Below are positions 15,647-23,758 of a DNA stretch of 64,000 bases, piece by piece; within the stretch, counting starts at the first letter, position 1; the number at the start of each line of letters is the position of its first letter. The DNA lies in the NCBI RefSeq assembly GCF_030866825.1, contig NZ_CP133020.1:1054001-1118000 (forward strand), read 5' to 3'. The notes beneath the pieces were generated by a model. That model worked only from the letters and a program-made list of their open reading frames with translations, was not told the DNA's origin and searched no databases. The DNA comes from Rathayibacter sp. SW19 (lineage in GTDB: Bacteria; Actinomycetota; Actinomycetes; Actinomycetales; Microbacteriaceae). The translations under genes were made by a program, and so were the position numbers.

Positions 15647-16438
15647 GTGCCCGTCGTAGCGCGCTACAGCGACGGGCCGCCAGTCATCGCATATTCGCTG
15701 TGCGACGCGCTCGGCCGTCCGTTGGTGGAGCGCAATCCGGATGCCGTCTTTTATGCGGCGTCCACCATCAAGCTCGCAGTGTTGCTGGCGGTGATGCGAG
15801 CAGTGGATGCCGGTTCCGTCGATATCGAGGAAAACCTGGACTGCCCGCGCCTCTTCGCGAGCGGAGCGTGTGCACCGGACTTCGTCGTGGCACCCGACGA
15901 TGCTGATCCGAATTACCCGAAGGACGGCGCGCAGCTTTCCGTCTCACGACTGTTGCGCATGATGATCTCGCGTTCGTCGAACGAGGCGACCAATGTGCTG
16001 GTCGACCGGATCGGACTGCCCGCAATCGCGGAAGCGCTGCGGAAGTGCGGGGCGCTTGTGTCGAAGATGGAGCGCTTGCTCGGCGATGTCGCAGCCGCAG
16101 ACACCGGGCTGACGAACGAGGTCAGCGCACGCGACTTGACAGCCATCATGCGGTGCGTTGTGGGCGGTGAACTCACGACGCCGAAGTCGACCGAGGTCAT
16201 GCGCACCCTGCTGAGCGCACAGGAGCACGTGCGCATTGGAAATGCCGTTCCGGATGGCATCGACTGGGGGTCCAAGTCGGGTGACGTGCCGGGGATCGAG
16301 CATGATGTCGCGTTCGTCGGCGATCCGAATGGCTCGAGCACGCACTATCTCGCGGTGTGCACGCGCGGCTACGAACCGGTGCAGGGTCGCGAATTGATCG
16401 CGTGTGTGGCATCCGCTCTACTCGCGGGCCGGGTCTGA
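15647..16438 (+). CDS. Class A beta-lactamase-like serine hydrolase without signal peptide
   Basis: 263 residues from GTG 15647, 7 bp after the permease stop. Serine active-site motifs of the penicillin-recognising family are complete: S39-T-I-K42, S110-S-N112 and K210-S-G212. A Glu166-type general base of true beta-lactamases is not evident in the omega-loop region (around 140-160). No signal peptide or membrane anchor is visible, so it should be cytoplasmic and is unlikely to give drug resistance. Between a muropeptide-type importer and an AmiE-like amidase, a peptidase or carboxypeptidase role on imported wall peptides is the best guess. Confidence 0.78.
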   Translation: MPVVARYSDGPPVIAYSLCDALGRPLVERNPDAVFYAASTIKLAVLLAVMRAVDAGSVDIEENLDCPRLFASGACAPDFVVAPDDADPNYPKDGAQLSVSRLLRMMISRSSNEATNVLVDRIGLPAIAEALRKCGALVSKMERLLGDVAAADTGLTNEVSARDLTAIMRCVVGGELTTPKSTEVMRTLLSAQEHVRIGNAVPDGIDWGSKSGDVPGIEHDVAFVGDPNGSSTHYLAVCTRGYEPVQGRELIACVASALLAGRV

Positions 16439-16440
16439 CG

Positions 16441-17847
16441 ATGCCGCGAGAGTTCATAGTGTACGACACGCTGCGGCGGGTCGACGACCCTACGTTGGTC
16501 GGGTTCTCCCAAGCAAGGCTCGACGCGATCGACGACTATGTCGAGGAGCAGGTAGACAATGGTGGCCCTTCCCTGGCGATCAGCGTCGTCAAGGACGGCG
16601 CCATCACTAAGGAATCCGCGTACGGGTACGCGAAGAAGTACGACACACCATTGGTCGACGGCGTGCTGCAACCGGCGCGAGAGCTACCGCGGGATGAATG
16701 GCAACCGGCGGGAGTCGACACCATGTACGATCTCGCGTCGAACACCAAGATGTACGCGACGAACTATGCGATCCAGCAGCTGGTGTCCGAGGGTGTGCTC
16801 GACCTGGATCGAACGCTGCAGTCGTTCCCGGGCTGGGAGGACTACACGGACGCCGCCACGCAGTACACCGGCGACTGGGTCGTCGGCGGCCGCGGGGGGA
16901 TCGACCAGGCATACGCGGGCAAATCGACCATCACCGTGGCCGACTTGCTGCATCACACGGCCGGCGAATTGCCGGATCCGCAGTACCAGAACGCGCGGGT
17001 CGCGGGCGGTCTCTATTACCAGAGTGCCGACATCCGTGACCGGTCTGGGATCATCGACGTGATCTGCAGGACGCCGCTGATCGCCAGCCCGCACACCGAG
17101 TTCCGCTACAGCGACGTCGACTACATGATTCTGGGACTGCTGGTCGAGCAGCTCACCAGGCAGAGCCTCGACACCTACCTGCAGGAGCACTTCTACGGTC
17201 CGCTCGGGCTCCATCGCACCACGTTCAACCCGCTCCTGCACGGTTTCACAAAGCAGCAGACGGCCGCCACAGAGCTGAACGGCAACACCAGGGACGGCCA
17301 CGTCAGCTTCGGCAGCCTGCCAGACGGAATGCCGGCGCCGATCCGGCACAACACTCTGCAGGGTGAGGTGCACGACGAGAAAGGCTACTACTCGATGGGG
17401 GGAGTGTCTGGTCATGCTGGCCTGTTCTCAACCGTGGGCGACCTGGCCGTCCTGACACAACTGATGCTGAACGGTGGCCTGTACAACGGCCGGCAATACT
17501 TCACCCGGGAGGTGACGGAACAGTTCACTGCCCCGTACGCTCTGGATGCGGCGGATGTCGACTCGTCGACGATCGGGTTGGGCTGGCGCCTGCAATCCGC
17601 GTCGGGTGACGGGTACCGATACTTCACCGGTGGTCCGAGCCGAAGCAGCTACGGGCACTCCGGCTGGACCGGCACGCTGACCGTCATCGACCCCGCCCAC
17701 AACATGACAATCACGATCTTGACGAACATGCGCCATTCGCCGGTCGTCGATCCGCCGAACGGTTTCGCGGCCAGTCGGTTTCCGATCGCCGAGCTGACGC
17801 CCGTGGTCGCCCGGGTGTACTCCGCACTGTTGGCGGACATCGAGTGA
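16441..17847 (+). CDS. Beta-lactamase-fold serine hydrolase, AmiE/YbbE-like muramyl amidase candidate
   Basis: 468 residues, ATG 2 bp after the preceding stop. Nucleophile motif S100-N-T-K103 in YDLASNTKM, FRYSDVDYMILG as the second motif and SYGHSGWTG as the third. The overall plan resembles B. subtilis AmiE (YbbE), a MurNAc-L-Ala amidase of this fold, but that enzyme is secreted whereas this one has no signal peptide. Together with the downstream epimerase it would release L-Ala-D-Glu-containing peptides from imported MurNAc peptides. An esterase or DD-peptidase role cannot be excluded. Confidence 0.75.
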   Translation: MPREFIVYDTLRRVDDPTLVGFSQARLDAIDDYVEEQVDNGGPSLAISVVKDGAITKESAYGYAKKYDTPLVDGVLQPARELPRDEWQPAGVDTMYDLASNTKMYATNYAIQQLVSEGVLDLDRTLQSFPGWEDYTDAATQYTGDWVVGGRGGIDQAYAGKSTITVADLLHHTAGELPDPQYQNARVAGGLYYQSADIRDRSGIIDVICRTPLIASPHTEFRYSDVDYMILGLLVEQLTRQSLDTYLQEHFYGPLGLHRTTFNPLLHGFTKQQTAATELNGNTRDGHVSFGSLPDGMPAPIRHNTLQGEVHDEKGYYSMGGVSGHAGLFSTVGDLAVLTQLMLNGGLYNGRQYFTREVTEQFTAPYALDAADVDSSTIGLGWRLQSASGDGYRYFTGGPSRSSYGHSGWTGTLTVIDPAHNMTITILTNMRHSPVVDPPNGFAASRFPIAELTPVVARVYSALLADIE

Positions 17848-17860
17848 ACTGGCGCATCCC

Positions 17861-18940
17861 ATGATCACAGAAATCCTGGTTCACCGCGTCTCAGTACCGC
17901 TGCTGCGCCCGTTTGTCACGGCGCAACGGAGCGCGTCCGCCCACGATGCGGTGCTTGTAGAACTCCACGACGACTCTGGTCGCAGCGGGTGGGGTGAGGC
18001 CCCGTGCAGCTGGCGGGTGACCGGTGAGAGCCCGGCCGGCGTCACCGCCGCAGTGACGGGCCCGCTCGCCGACGTCGTTGTGGGTCGAGCCGTTGCCGAT
18101 CTTGCAGAACTGGCGGATGCGCTCGGCTCGGCCGTCATCCGCAATTCGGCTGCGAAGATGGCGGTCGACTGCGCGCTGCACGATCTCGCTGCTCAGGAAA
18201 CCGGCGAGTCGCTGGCGGTCTTCCTCGGCGGTCCTGACGCGGCCAGGATTCGGGTGACAACCGACATGACACTGTCCGCGGGAAACCCGGATGATGTTGC
18301 CGCACTCGCTCGCGAACATCGCGATGCGGGGTTCGACACGCTGAAGGTCAAATGCGGCGGCGGAGGCGACGATCAGGCGCTGTTGCGCGCCGTGCGCGAC
18401 GCGGTCGGCGCATCCGTTGTGCTTCGTGTCGACGCGAACCAGGGCTGGGATCGAGAGCAGGCCATTCGGATTATCCGATTCTGGGAAAACGACGGCGTCG
18501 ATGTCGCGTTCGTCGAGCAGCCCGTTGCCGCACGCGCCATCGATGACCTGGCGGCCGTACGCAGAGCGGTCGACACTCCTGTACTCGCCGACGAATCCGT
18601 TTGGGACCATTACGACCTCCACGAGTTAATTCGGCGCCAAGCCGCGGATATGGTGAACATCAAGCTGGCGAAGTCTGGTGGTATTCGCGAGGCGATGCGC
18701 ATGGCGAGACAGGCAAAAGACGCAGGTATCGGCGTGCTGATCGGGTCGATGATGGAGAGCACTGTCGGCATCGCGGCGGCAGCGAGCCTGTCCGCTTCCG
18801 TCGGACTCACCGCCCCCCAAGATCTTGACGCTGGGTTGTGGTTGTCTGCCTCACCGGTCGTCGGGGGTGCACGATATGACGGCCGGAACGTGCAGCTCTC
18901 ACCTGCTACCGGGCTTGGGATCGAGGGATTGTCCGGCTAG
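17861..18940 (+). CDS. L-Ala-D/L-Glu dipeptide epimerase (enolase superfamily)
   Basis: 359 residues. Interconverts L-Ala-D-Glu and L-Ala-L-Glu so the wall dipeptide can be degraded. Catalytic lysines K162 (in LKVK) and K268 (in NIKLAKSGG), metal ligands D191, E219 and D244, and the C-terminal DLD with D321 and D323 that binds the substrate amino group; these are the positions known for the B. subtilis enzyme YkfB. It starts 13 bp after the amidase-like gene and closes the operon. Its presence is the strongest evidence that the operon handles peptidoglycan peptides. Confidence 0.88.
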   Translation: MITEILVHRVSVPLLRPFVTAQRSASAHDAVLVELHDDSGRSGWGEAPCSWRVTGESPAGVTAAVTGPLADVVVGRAVADLAELADALGSAVIRNSAAKMAVDCALHDLAAQETGESLAVFLGGPDAARIRVTTDMTLSAGNPDDVAALAREHRDAGFDTLKVKCGGGGDDQALLRAVRDAVGASVVLRVDANQGWDREQAIRIIRFWENDGVDVAFVEQPVAARAIDDLAAVRRAVDTPVLADESVWDHYDLHELIRRQAADMVNIKLAKSGGIREAMRMARQAKDAGIGVLIGSMMESTVGIAAAASLSASVGLTAPQDLDAGLWLSASPVVGGARYDGRNVQLSPATGLGIEGLSG

Positions 18941-19023
18941 ACGCAGCACGAGCCCAGCGGAACCAATTGTGCCGCTCGATTCCGGCCGCTCGAATGTCGC
19001 TCTGCAGCCGGGATATGCTGTAA

Positions 19024-19150
19024 CCGTCGCAACTGGCGTAGGGGCTGTGTCTTCGGATGCCGCCTCGGATGGTCACCATCGGGGAGCGACTGACGCACCT
19101 TCAGACACTGGGATGGATTCGGCCGTGCGCCTGGGTCGATGCGCGGCCAT
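19024..19150 (+). ncRNA. ZTP (pfl) riboswitch upstream of glyA-folD
   Basis: The leader shows the pfl architecture: GTCGCAACTGGCG at 19026-19038, an intervening stem, a hairpin GATGGTCACCATC followed by GGGGAGCGAC at 19081-19090, a variable linker, and the 3' core GCCGTGCGCCTGGG at 19122-19135. A TATGCT -10-like box lies at 19014-19019. ZTP riboswitches bind ZMP/ZTP and turn on one-carbon and purine genes, with glyA and folD among known targets, so context agrees. Identified by eye; no covariance model was run. Confidence 0.78.
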
Positions 19151-19188
19151 CAGCGTGCCTTCCATCCCGGAAACTCAAGGAGTAGGCA

Positions 19189-20505
19189 ATGACGGACACA
19201 TTCAACGCACCCCTCAGCGAGGTCGACCCGGAGATCGCGGCCGTCCTGGAGCAGGAACTCGGCCGCCAGCGCGGCTATCTCGAGATGATCGCCAGTGAGA
19301 ACTTCGTTCCGCGCGCTGTGCTCGAATCCGTGGGTTCCGTGCTCACCAACAAGTACGCGGAGGGCTACCCTGGGCGGCGCTACTACGGCGGATGCGAGTT
19401 CGTCGATATCGCGGAATCGCTTGCGATCGAGCGAGTGAAGAGCCTGTTCGGTGCCGCATACGCGAATGTGCAGCCGCACTCCGGCGCGACCGCGAACGCC
19501 GCGGTGCTGTCCGCGATCGCAACCCCCGGCGACACGATCCTCGGCCTCGAGCTCGCCCACGGCGGCCACCTCACGCACGGCATGAAGCTGAACTTCTCGG
19601 GCAAGCTCTACAACGCGGTCTCCTACGGAGTCGACCCGAACACGTTCCTCGTCGACATGGATGTCGTGCGCGACAAGGCTCTCGAATACAAGCCGACCGT
19701 GATCATCGCCGGCTGGTCGGCTTACCCGCGGCAGTTGGACTTCGCAGCGTTCCGCGCCATTGCAGACGAGGTCGGTGCGAAGCTGTGGGTGGACATGGCG
19801 CACTTCGCCGGCCTCGTCGCGACAGGGCTGCATCCGAACCCCGTTCCCTATGCCGATGTCGTCTCCTCGACCGTGCACAAGACCATCGGCGGCCCGCGCA
19901 GCGGTTTCATCGTGTCCCGTGACATGGAGTTGGCGAAGAAGCTGAACTCGAACGTGTTCCCCGGGCAGCAGGGCGGGCCGCTCATGCACGTGATCGCGGC
20001 GAAGGCAACCGCGTTCAAGCTTGCTGCGACTCCCGAGTTCAAGGACCGCCAGGAGCGCACCGTGCGCGGTGCGAAGATCCTGGCAGCCCGGCTCACCGCA
20101 GACGACTCGCAGGCAGCCGGAGTCGACGTGCTCACCGGCGGCACAGACGTGCACCTCGTGCTCGCCGACCTGCGCAACTCGCCGCTGGACGGCCAGCAGG
20201 CCGAAGACGCACTGCACGAGGTCGGCATCACGGTCAACCGCAACGCTGTGCCGTTCGACCCGCGCCCGCCGATGGTCACAAGCGGCCTGCGCATCGGCAC
20301 GCCTGCATTGGCCACGCGCGGGTTCGGCGACGCCGAGTTCGTCGAGGTGTCCGACATCATCGCGGCAGCTTTGCAGCCGGGCGCGGACCTTCCGGGTTTG
20401 CGTGCGCGCGTCAAGACGCTGGCGGATGCCATCCCGCTGTACCCCGGACTGAACCCGTTCGGTCAGCCCGTCGAGCACATCGAATTCGCCTCGAGCATCG
20501 CGTAG
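19189..20505 (+). CDS. glyA: Serine hydroxymethyltransferase
   Basis: 438 residues, full length. PLP enzyme converting serine and tetrahydrofolate to glycine and 5,10-methylene-tetrahydrofolate. Seen: [54 protein letters not shown], and the PLP-lysine motif [20 protein letters not shown] lies 6 bases before the ATG. It is controlled by the upstream ZTP riboswitch and followed 10 bp later by folD. Confidence 0.97.
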   Translation: MTDTFNAPLSEVDPEIAAVLEQELGRQRGYLEMIASENFVPRAVLESVGSVLTNKYAEGYPGRRYYGGCEFVDIAESLAIERVKSLFGAAYANVQPHSGATANAAVLSAIATPGDTILGLELAHGGHLTHGMKLNFSGKLYNAVSYGVDPNTFLVDMDVVRDKALEYKPTVIIAGWSAYPRQLDFAAFRAIADEVGAKLWVDMAHFAGLVATGLHPNPVPYADVVSSTVHKTIGGPRSGFIVSRDMELAKKLNSNVFPGQQGGPLMHVIAAKATAFKLAATPEFKDRQERTVRGAKILAARLTADDSQAAGVDVLTGGTDVHLVLADLRNSPLDGQQAEDALHEVGITVNRNAVPFDPRPPMVTSGLRIGTPALATRGFGDAEFVEVSDIIAAALQPGADLPGLRARVKTLADAIPLYPGLNPFGQPVEHIEFASSIA

Positions 20506-20515
20506 CGCCGGCCCG

Positions 20516-21418
20516 ATGACCGCCATTCGTCTGGACGGCGTCGAAACCGCCGCCGCAATCAAAGCCGACCTGAAGACGCGTGTCGATGCGCTGCATGCCC
20601 GCGGCGTTCACCCCGGTCTCGGAACGCTGCTCGTCGGCAGCGACCCCGGGTCGGTCTCGTACGTCGCGGGCAAGCACCGGGACTGCGCAGAGGTCGGCAT
20701 CGAGTCTGTGCGCATCGACCTGCCGGAGAGCGCATCCGCCGCCGATGTCGAGGCCGCGATCGCCGAGCTGAATGCGAGCCCGTCGGTCACCGGCTACATC
20801 GTGCAGCTACCGTTGCCCGCCGGGCTCGACGAGCACGCCATGCTCGAACTGATGGACCCGGCGAAGGATGCCGATGGGCTGCACCCGATGAACCTCGGCC
20901 GCCTCGTGCTCAGCGTTAATGCGGGCGGTGCGGGTTCGGGTGGGAGCGCTGCGCCGGCGTTTCCGTTGCCGTGCACGCCGGCCGGGATCGTCGCGCTTCT
21001 GCAGCGGTACGAGATTGCGATCGCGGGCAAACGCGTGATCGTGATCGGTCGCGGTCTCACCGTCGGTCGTCCGCTCGGACTGATTTTGACCCGCAAGGGG
21101 CTGGATGCGACGGTGACGCTTGCCCACTCGCGCACCGTTGATCTGCCGGATGAGGTGCGCCGAGCTGACATTGTCGTCGCTGCCGTCGGAGTGCCCGGGA
21201 TGGTCAAGGCCGATTGGGTCAAGCCGGGTGCGGCCGTCGTCGACGTCGGCGTGAGCCGTGTCGGCACGACGGCGAGCGGCCGGGCGAAACTCGCCGGAGA
21301 TGTCGATCCGGGCGTCGCGGAGGTTGCTGCCTACTTGTCCCCCGTGCCAGGGGGAGTGGGGCTGCTCACCCGCGCGATGCTCCTGGAGAACGTGGTGCTG
21401 GCGGCCGAGCGCCTGTAA
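20516..21418 (+). CDS. folD: Methylenetetrahydrofolate dehydrogenase / methenyltetrahydrofolate cyclohydrolase
   Basis: 300 residues. Bifunctional cytosolic enzyme that oxidises 5,10-methylene-THF with NADP and hydrolyses the methenyl product to 10-formyl-THF. Motifs: [10 protein letters not shown] with the catalytic Lys, [28 protein letters not shown], the nucleotide site [12 protein letters not shown], and [14 protein letters not shown] at the end. It follows glyA by 10 bp in the same riboswitch-controlled transcript. A slightly enlarged Gly/Ala loop occurs around residues 138-147. Confidence 0.95.
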   Translation: MTAIRLDGVETAAAIKADLKTRVDALHARGVHPGLGTLLVGSDPGSVSYVAGKHRDCAEVGIESVRIDLPESASAADVEAAIAELNASPSVTGYIVQLPLPAGLDEHAMLELMDPAKDADGLHPMNLGRLVLSVNAGGAGSGGSAAPAFPLPCTPAGIVALLQRYEIAIAGKRVIVIGRGLTVGRPLGLILTRKGLDATVTLAHSRTVDLPDEVRRADIVVAAVGVPGMVKADWVKPGAAVVDVGVSRVGTTASGRAKLAGDVDPGVAEVAAYLSPVPGGVGLLTRAMLLENVVLAAERL

Positions 21419-21422
21419 CCCG

Positions 21423-21645
21423 CCCCCTCGCTGGTCGCGGAGCGCAGCGAGCAATGCGTCTCGAAACCTGGCTTTGCACTGGTGTGGTGGTTTCGAGACG
21501 CGGTCTCCTGCGTCGGTTGCTCCTCAACCACCGGTAGCGCGGGTTGAGGAGCACGGCGAGCGCAGCGAGCAGTGCGTCTCGAAACCTGGCTCTGTGCTGC
21601 GTAGTGGTGGTTTCGAGACGCGTATTCGCTGCGCTCATGCGCTCC
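21423..21645. repeat. Dispersed palindromic repeat field, left part
   Basis: Two to three units built from GGTTGAGGAGC, GCGAGCGCAGCGAGC, GTCTCGAAACC and their reverse complements (GGTTTCGAGACGCG, GCTCCTCAACC). Each can fold into a long stem. The same unit fills 22015-22420. No gene is evident in this stretch. Confidence 0.85.
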
Positions 21646-21939
21646 TCAACCAGCGGGCGGACGAGCACCTCGCACGCTCAACTTCGGCAGCTCGCCGTAT
21701 TCGCCCCAAATGAGCGCTTCCCGCTTGGCACGACACCATCCCTGCACTTGTTTTTCGCGTTCGAACGCTTCATCGATTCGGTTGAATTCCTCGGCGAACA
21801 CGAGTTCAACGGGCAGTCGCTTGCGAGTGTAGACCGCGCCCATGCCGGAGCTGTGCTCGGCCAGTCGACGCTCAAGGTCGATCGTGCTGCCGACGTAGTA
21901 GCTGCCGTCGGCGCAACGCAGAATGTACACGTGGGGCAT
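21646..21939 (-). CDS. GIY-YIG domain protein (URI family)
   Basis: 97 residues from the ATG at 21939 (MPHVYILRC). Motif order of the small URI endonuclease family: VYILRCADGSYYVGST at 3-18 (the GIY-YIG pair, here VYI and YYV), RRLAEH, YTRKRLPVELVF, the conserved Glu in EEFN, and REKQVQGWCRAKREALI. Such proteins are compact nucleases or nuclease-like proteins with no fixed role. It is flanked on both sides by the palindromic repeat family, which may be a neutral insertion site or a functional association. Confidence 0.85.
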   Translation of the reverse strand: MPHVYILRCADGSYYVGSTIDLERRLAEHSSGMGAVYTRKRLPVELVFAEEFNRIDEAFEREKQVQGWCRAKREALIWGEYGELPKLSVRGARPPAG

Positions 21940-22014
21940 GACTGCCAGTATCGCGGATGCTGCACGACGGCCGTCGAAGTTGTCCACAGGGCTGCGGAGC
22001 GGATGCGTGGGCGT

Positions 22015-22420
22015 GGTGGTTTTGAGACCGCGGGCGTCCACCGGTAGTGCTGGTTGAGGAGCACCGCGAGCGTAGCGAGCAGTGCGTCTCGAAACCTGAC
22101 TTTGTGCTGCGTAGTGGTGGTTTCGAGACGGCCGCGGGCGGCCTCCTCAACCACCGGACCGGTGGTGCTGGTTGAGGAGTACCGCGAGCGCAGCGAGCAG
22201 TGCGTCTCGAAACCTGAGTTTGCACCGGTGTGGTGGTTTCGAGACGCGTATTCGCTGCGCTCATGCGCTCCTCAACCACCGATAGTGCTGGTTGAGGAGC
22301 ACCGCGAGCGCAGCGAGCAGTGCGTCTCGAAACCTGACTTTGCACAAGAGTAGGCACGTGGTTTCGAGACGGCCGCGGGCGGCCTCCTCAACCACCGGAC
22401 CTTGGGGGCGCCAGAGACCT
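22015..22420. repeat. Dispersed palindromic repeat field, right part
   Basis: Four to five units of the family also seen at 21423-21645, with alternating arms ending GCGTATTCGCTGCGCTCATGC or GGCCGCGGGCGGCCTCC before the CTCAACCACCG half. Unit spacing is irregular and the sequence between units is itself repeat-derived, so this is not a CRISPR. The last unit ends 30 bp before the YbaK-like gene and may overlap its promoter. Confidence 0.88.
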
Positions 22421-22449
22421 CGCCGCGTTCGGTCTTCTAAGCTGGGCGT

Positions 22450-22938
22450 ATGGCAGTCAGTAACCATGAGCATCCGTCCGTCACGCGTGTCGAAGCCGTT
22501 TTGCGAGAACATGGAGCCACCGGGCAGGTGCGTTGGTTCGAGGAGGCGACGCCGACTGCTGCATCCGCTGCGGCGGAGCTGGGTGTGGAGGTCGGTGCGA
22601 TCGCCAATTCACTCGTGTTCACGCTCGACGGCGAGCCGATCCTGGTGATGACCTCGGGTGGGCACCGTGTCGACACCGCCTGGCTCGGTGACCAGCTCGG
22701 CGGAAAGCTGGGGCGGGCATCCGCTGAGCTCGTGCGCGAAGCGACCGGCCAGGTGATCGGCGGGGTCGCGCCGACTGGGCATCCGGCACCGTTGCGTACC
22801 CTGGTGGACACCGCGCTCGGCGACTACCCGGTTGTGTGGGCTGCGGCGGGGCATCCGCACACCGTGTTCCCGACGTCCTACGACGAGTTGCTGCGCATCA
22901 CGGGTGGCACGCCGGTGACTGTGGTGCCTGCGCAGTAG
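22450..22938 (+). CDS. YbaK/EbsC-family aminoacyl-tRNA deacylase
   Basis: 162 residues. YbaK domain over most of its length: SVTRVEAVLREHG, ELGVEVGAIANSLVF, a GEPILVMTSGGHRVD segment, RASAELVREATGQVIGGVAPTGH with the conserved GG-PxGH motif, and PTSYDELLRITGG. Proteins of this group hydrolyse misacylated tRNA, typically Cys-tRNA(Pro), in the cytoplasm. Single-gene unit; convergent with the gamma carbonic anhydrase gene. Confidence 0.88.
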   Translation: MAVSNHEHPSVTRVEAVLREHGATGQVRWFEEATPTAASAAAELGVEVGAIANSLVFTLDGEPILVMTSGGHRVDTAWLGDQLGGKLGRASAELVREATGQVIGGVAPTGHPAPLRTLVDTALGDYPVVWAAAGHPHTVFPTSYDELLRITGGTPVTVVPAQ

Positions 22939-22993
22939 CCGGTCACTCGAGTCGGGTGCCGCGCGACTCGGTTGCTGCGCCACTTTGTGTGTC

Positions 22994-23016
22994 GTGCGCC
23001 ACCTGAAGTGGCGCAC
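22994..23016. terminator. Perfect hairpin between convergent genes
   Basis: GTGCGCCAC, a 5-nt loop (ctgaa), GTGGCGCAC: a 9-bp perfect stem between the YbaK-like stop (22938) and the carbonic anhydrase stop (23058), so it could serve both. No T-run follows. It shares its GCGCCAC/GTGGCGC arms with the inverted repeat at 6087-6109. Confidence 0.5.
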
Positions 23017-23057
23017 CGTGCGCCAACTGGCGCGCGGCGAGCGTGGCGGCAGCCGCT

Positions 23058-23588
23058 CTACGCGGAGGCGTGCAGCCGCGCGTGCTGCAGGTACACCTGG
23101 GCATTGTGACGGATCCCCGCGACCTCGTCGTCGCTCAGCTCGCGACGTACTTTGCCGGGCACGCCGGCGACGAGAGAGCGCGGCGGAATCACCGCGCCCT
23201 CTGTGACGAGTGCGCCCGCGGCGATCAGGGAATCGTGGCCGACGACGGCGCCGTTCATCACGGTAGCGTGCATGCCGACCAGCACGTTGTCCTCGATCGT
23301 GCAACCGTGCAGCACCGCATTGTGACCGACAGAGACACCGCGGCCAACCGTCAGCGGCGCGCCGGTGTCGACGTGGCATGAGACGTTGTCCTGCAGGTTC
23401 GAGCCCTCGCCGATCGAGATCGGTTCGTTGTCGGCGCGGAGCACGGCGTTGTACCAGACGCTGGCGCGATCGCTCAGTGTGACCATGCCGACGATCACGG
23501 CACCCGGTGCAGCCCACGCCGTTTCGGCGACCTGCGGAGCAACGTGGTTGGGGAGGATGATCACACGGGCGTCCGGATGTGCTGCCAT
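23058..23588 (-). CDS. Gamma carbonic anhydrase family protein
   Basis: 176 residues from the ATG at 23588. Left-handed beta-helix hexapeptide pattern (APGAVIVGMVTLSDRASVWYNAVLRAD, GSNLQDNVSCHVD, VGHNAVLHGC, VLVGMHATVMNGAVVG). The three zinc-type histidines appear in SCHVD, VGHN and VLHG. A C-terminal helix (DDEVAGIRHNAQVYLQHARLH) completes the fold. Family members are gamma carbonic anhydrases or acyl transferase-like PaaY/YrdA proteins; enzymatic activity is not assured. Monocistronic. Confidence 0.87.
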   Translation of the reverse strand: MAAHPDARVIILPNHVAPQVAETAWAAPGAVIVGMVTLSDRASVWYNAVLRADNEPISIGEGSNLQDNVSCHVDTGAPLTVGRGVSVGHNAVLHGCTIEDNVLVGMHATVMNGAVVGHDSLIAAGALVTEGAVIPPRSLVAGVPGKVRRELSDDEVAGIRHNAQVYLQHARLHASA

Positions 23589-23758
23589 GATCGACAGCCT
23601 ACTCGGCACCCGCGGATCGCCACTCGGCGGCCACCCGGCACATGGTTGGCGGCAACCGCCGCTGAACCTGTGTGGATTCGCACAGAGCGACAGGGCTGGA
23701 TCCCGCTTGCACGCGTGAAGATGGGGGAGCGAGGGCATCTCCTGGAGGTAGGCCAACG

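Noticed and set aside
15647..16438. Beta-lactam resistance gene
   Set aside because: No signal peptide, no clear Glu166, and the operon context is cell-wall recycling.
19150..20562. 470-codon minus-strand open frame over glyA
   Set aside because: Entirely antisense to glyA, which is full length and highly conserved.
21423..22420. CRISPR array
   Set aside because: Units are palindromic, in both orientations, irregularly spaced and without unique spacers of constant length; no cas gene nearby.
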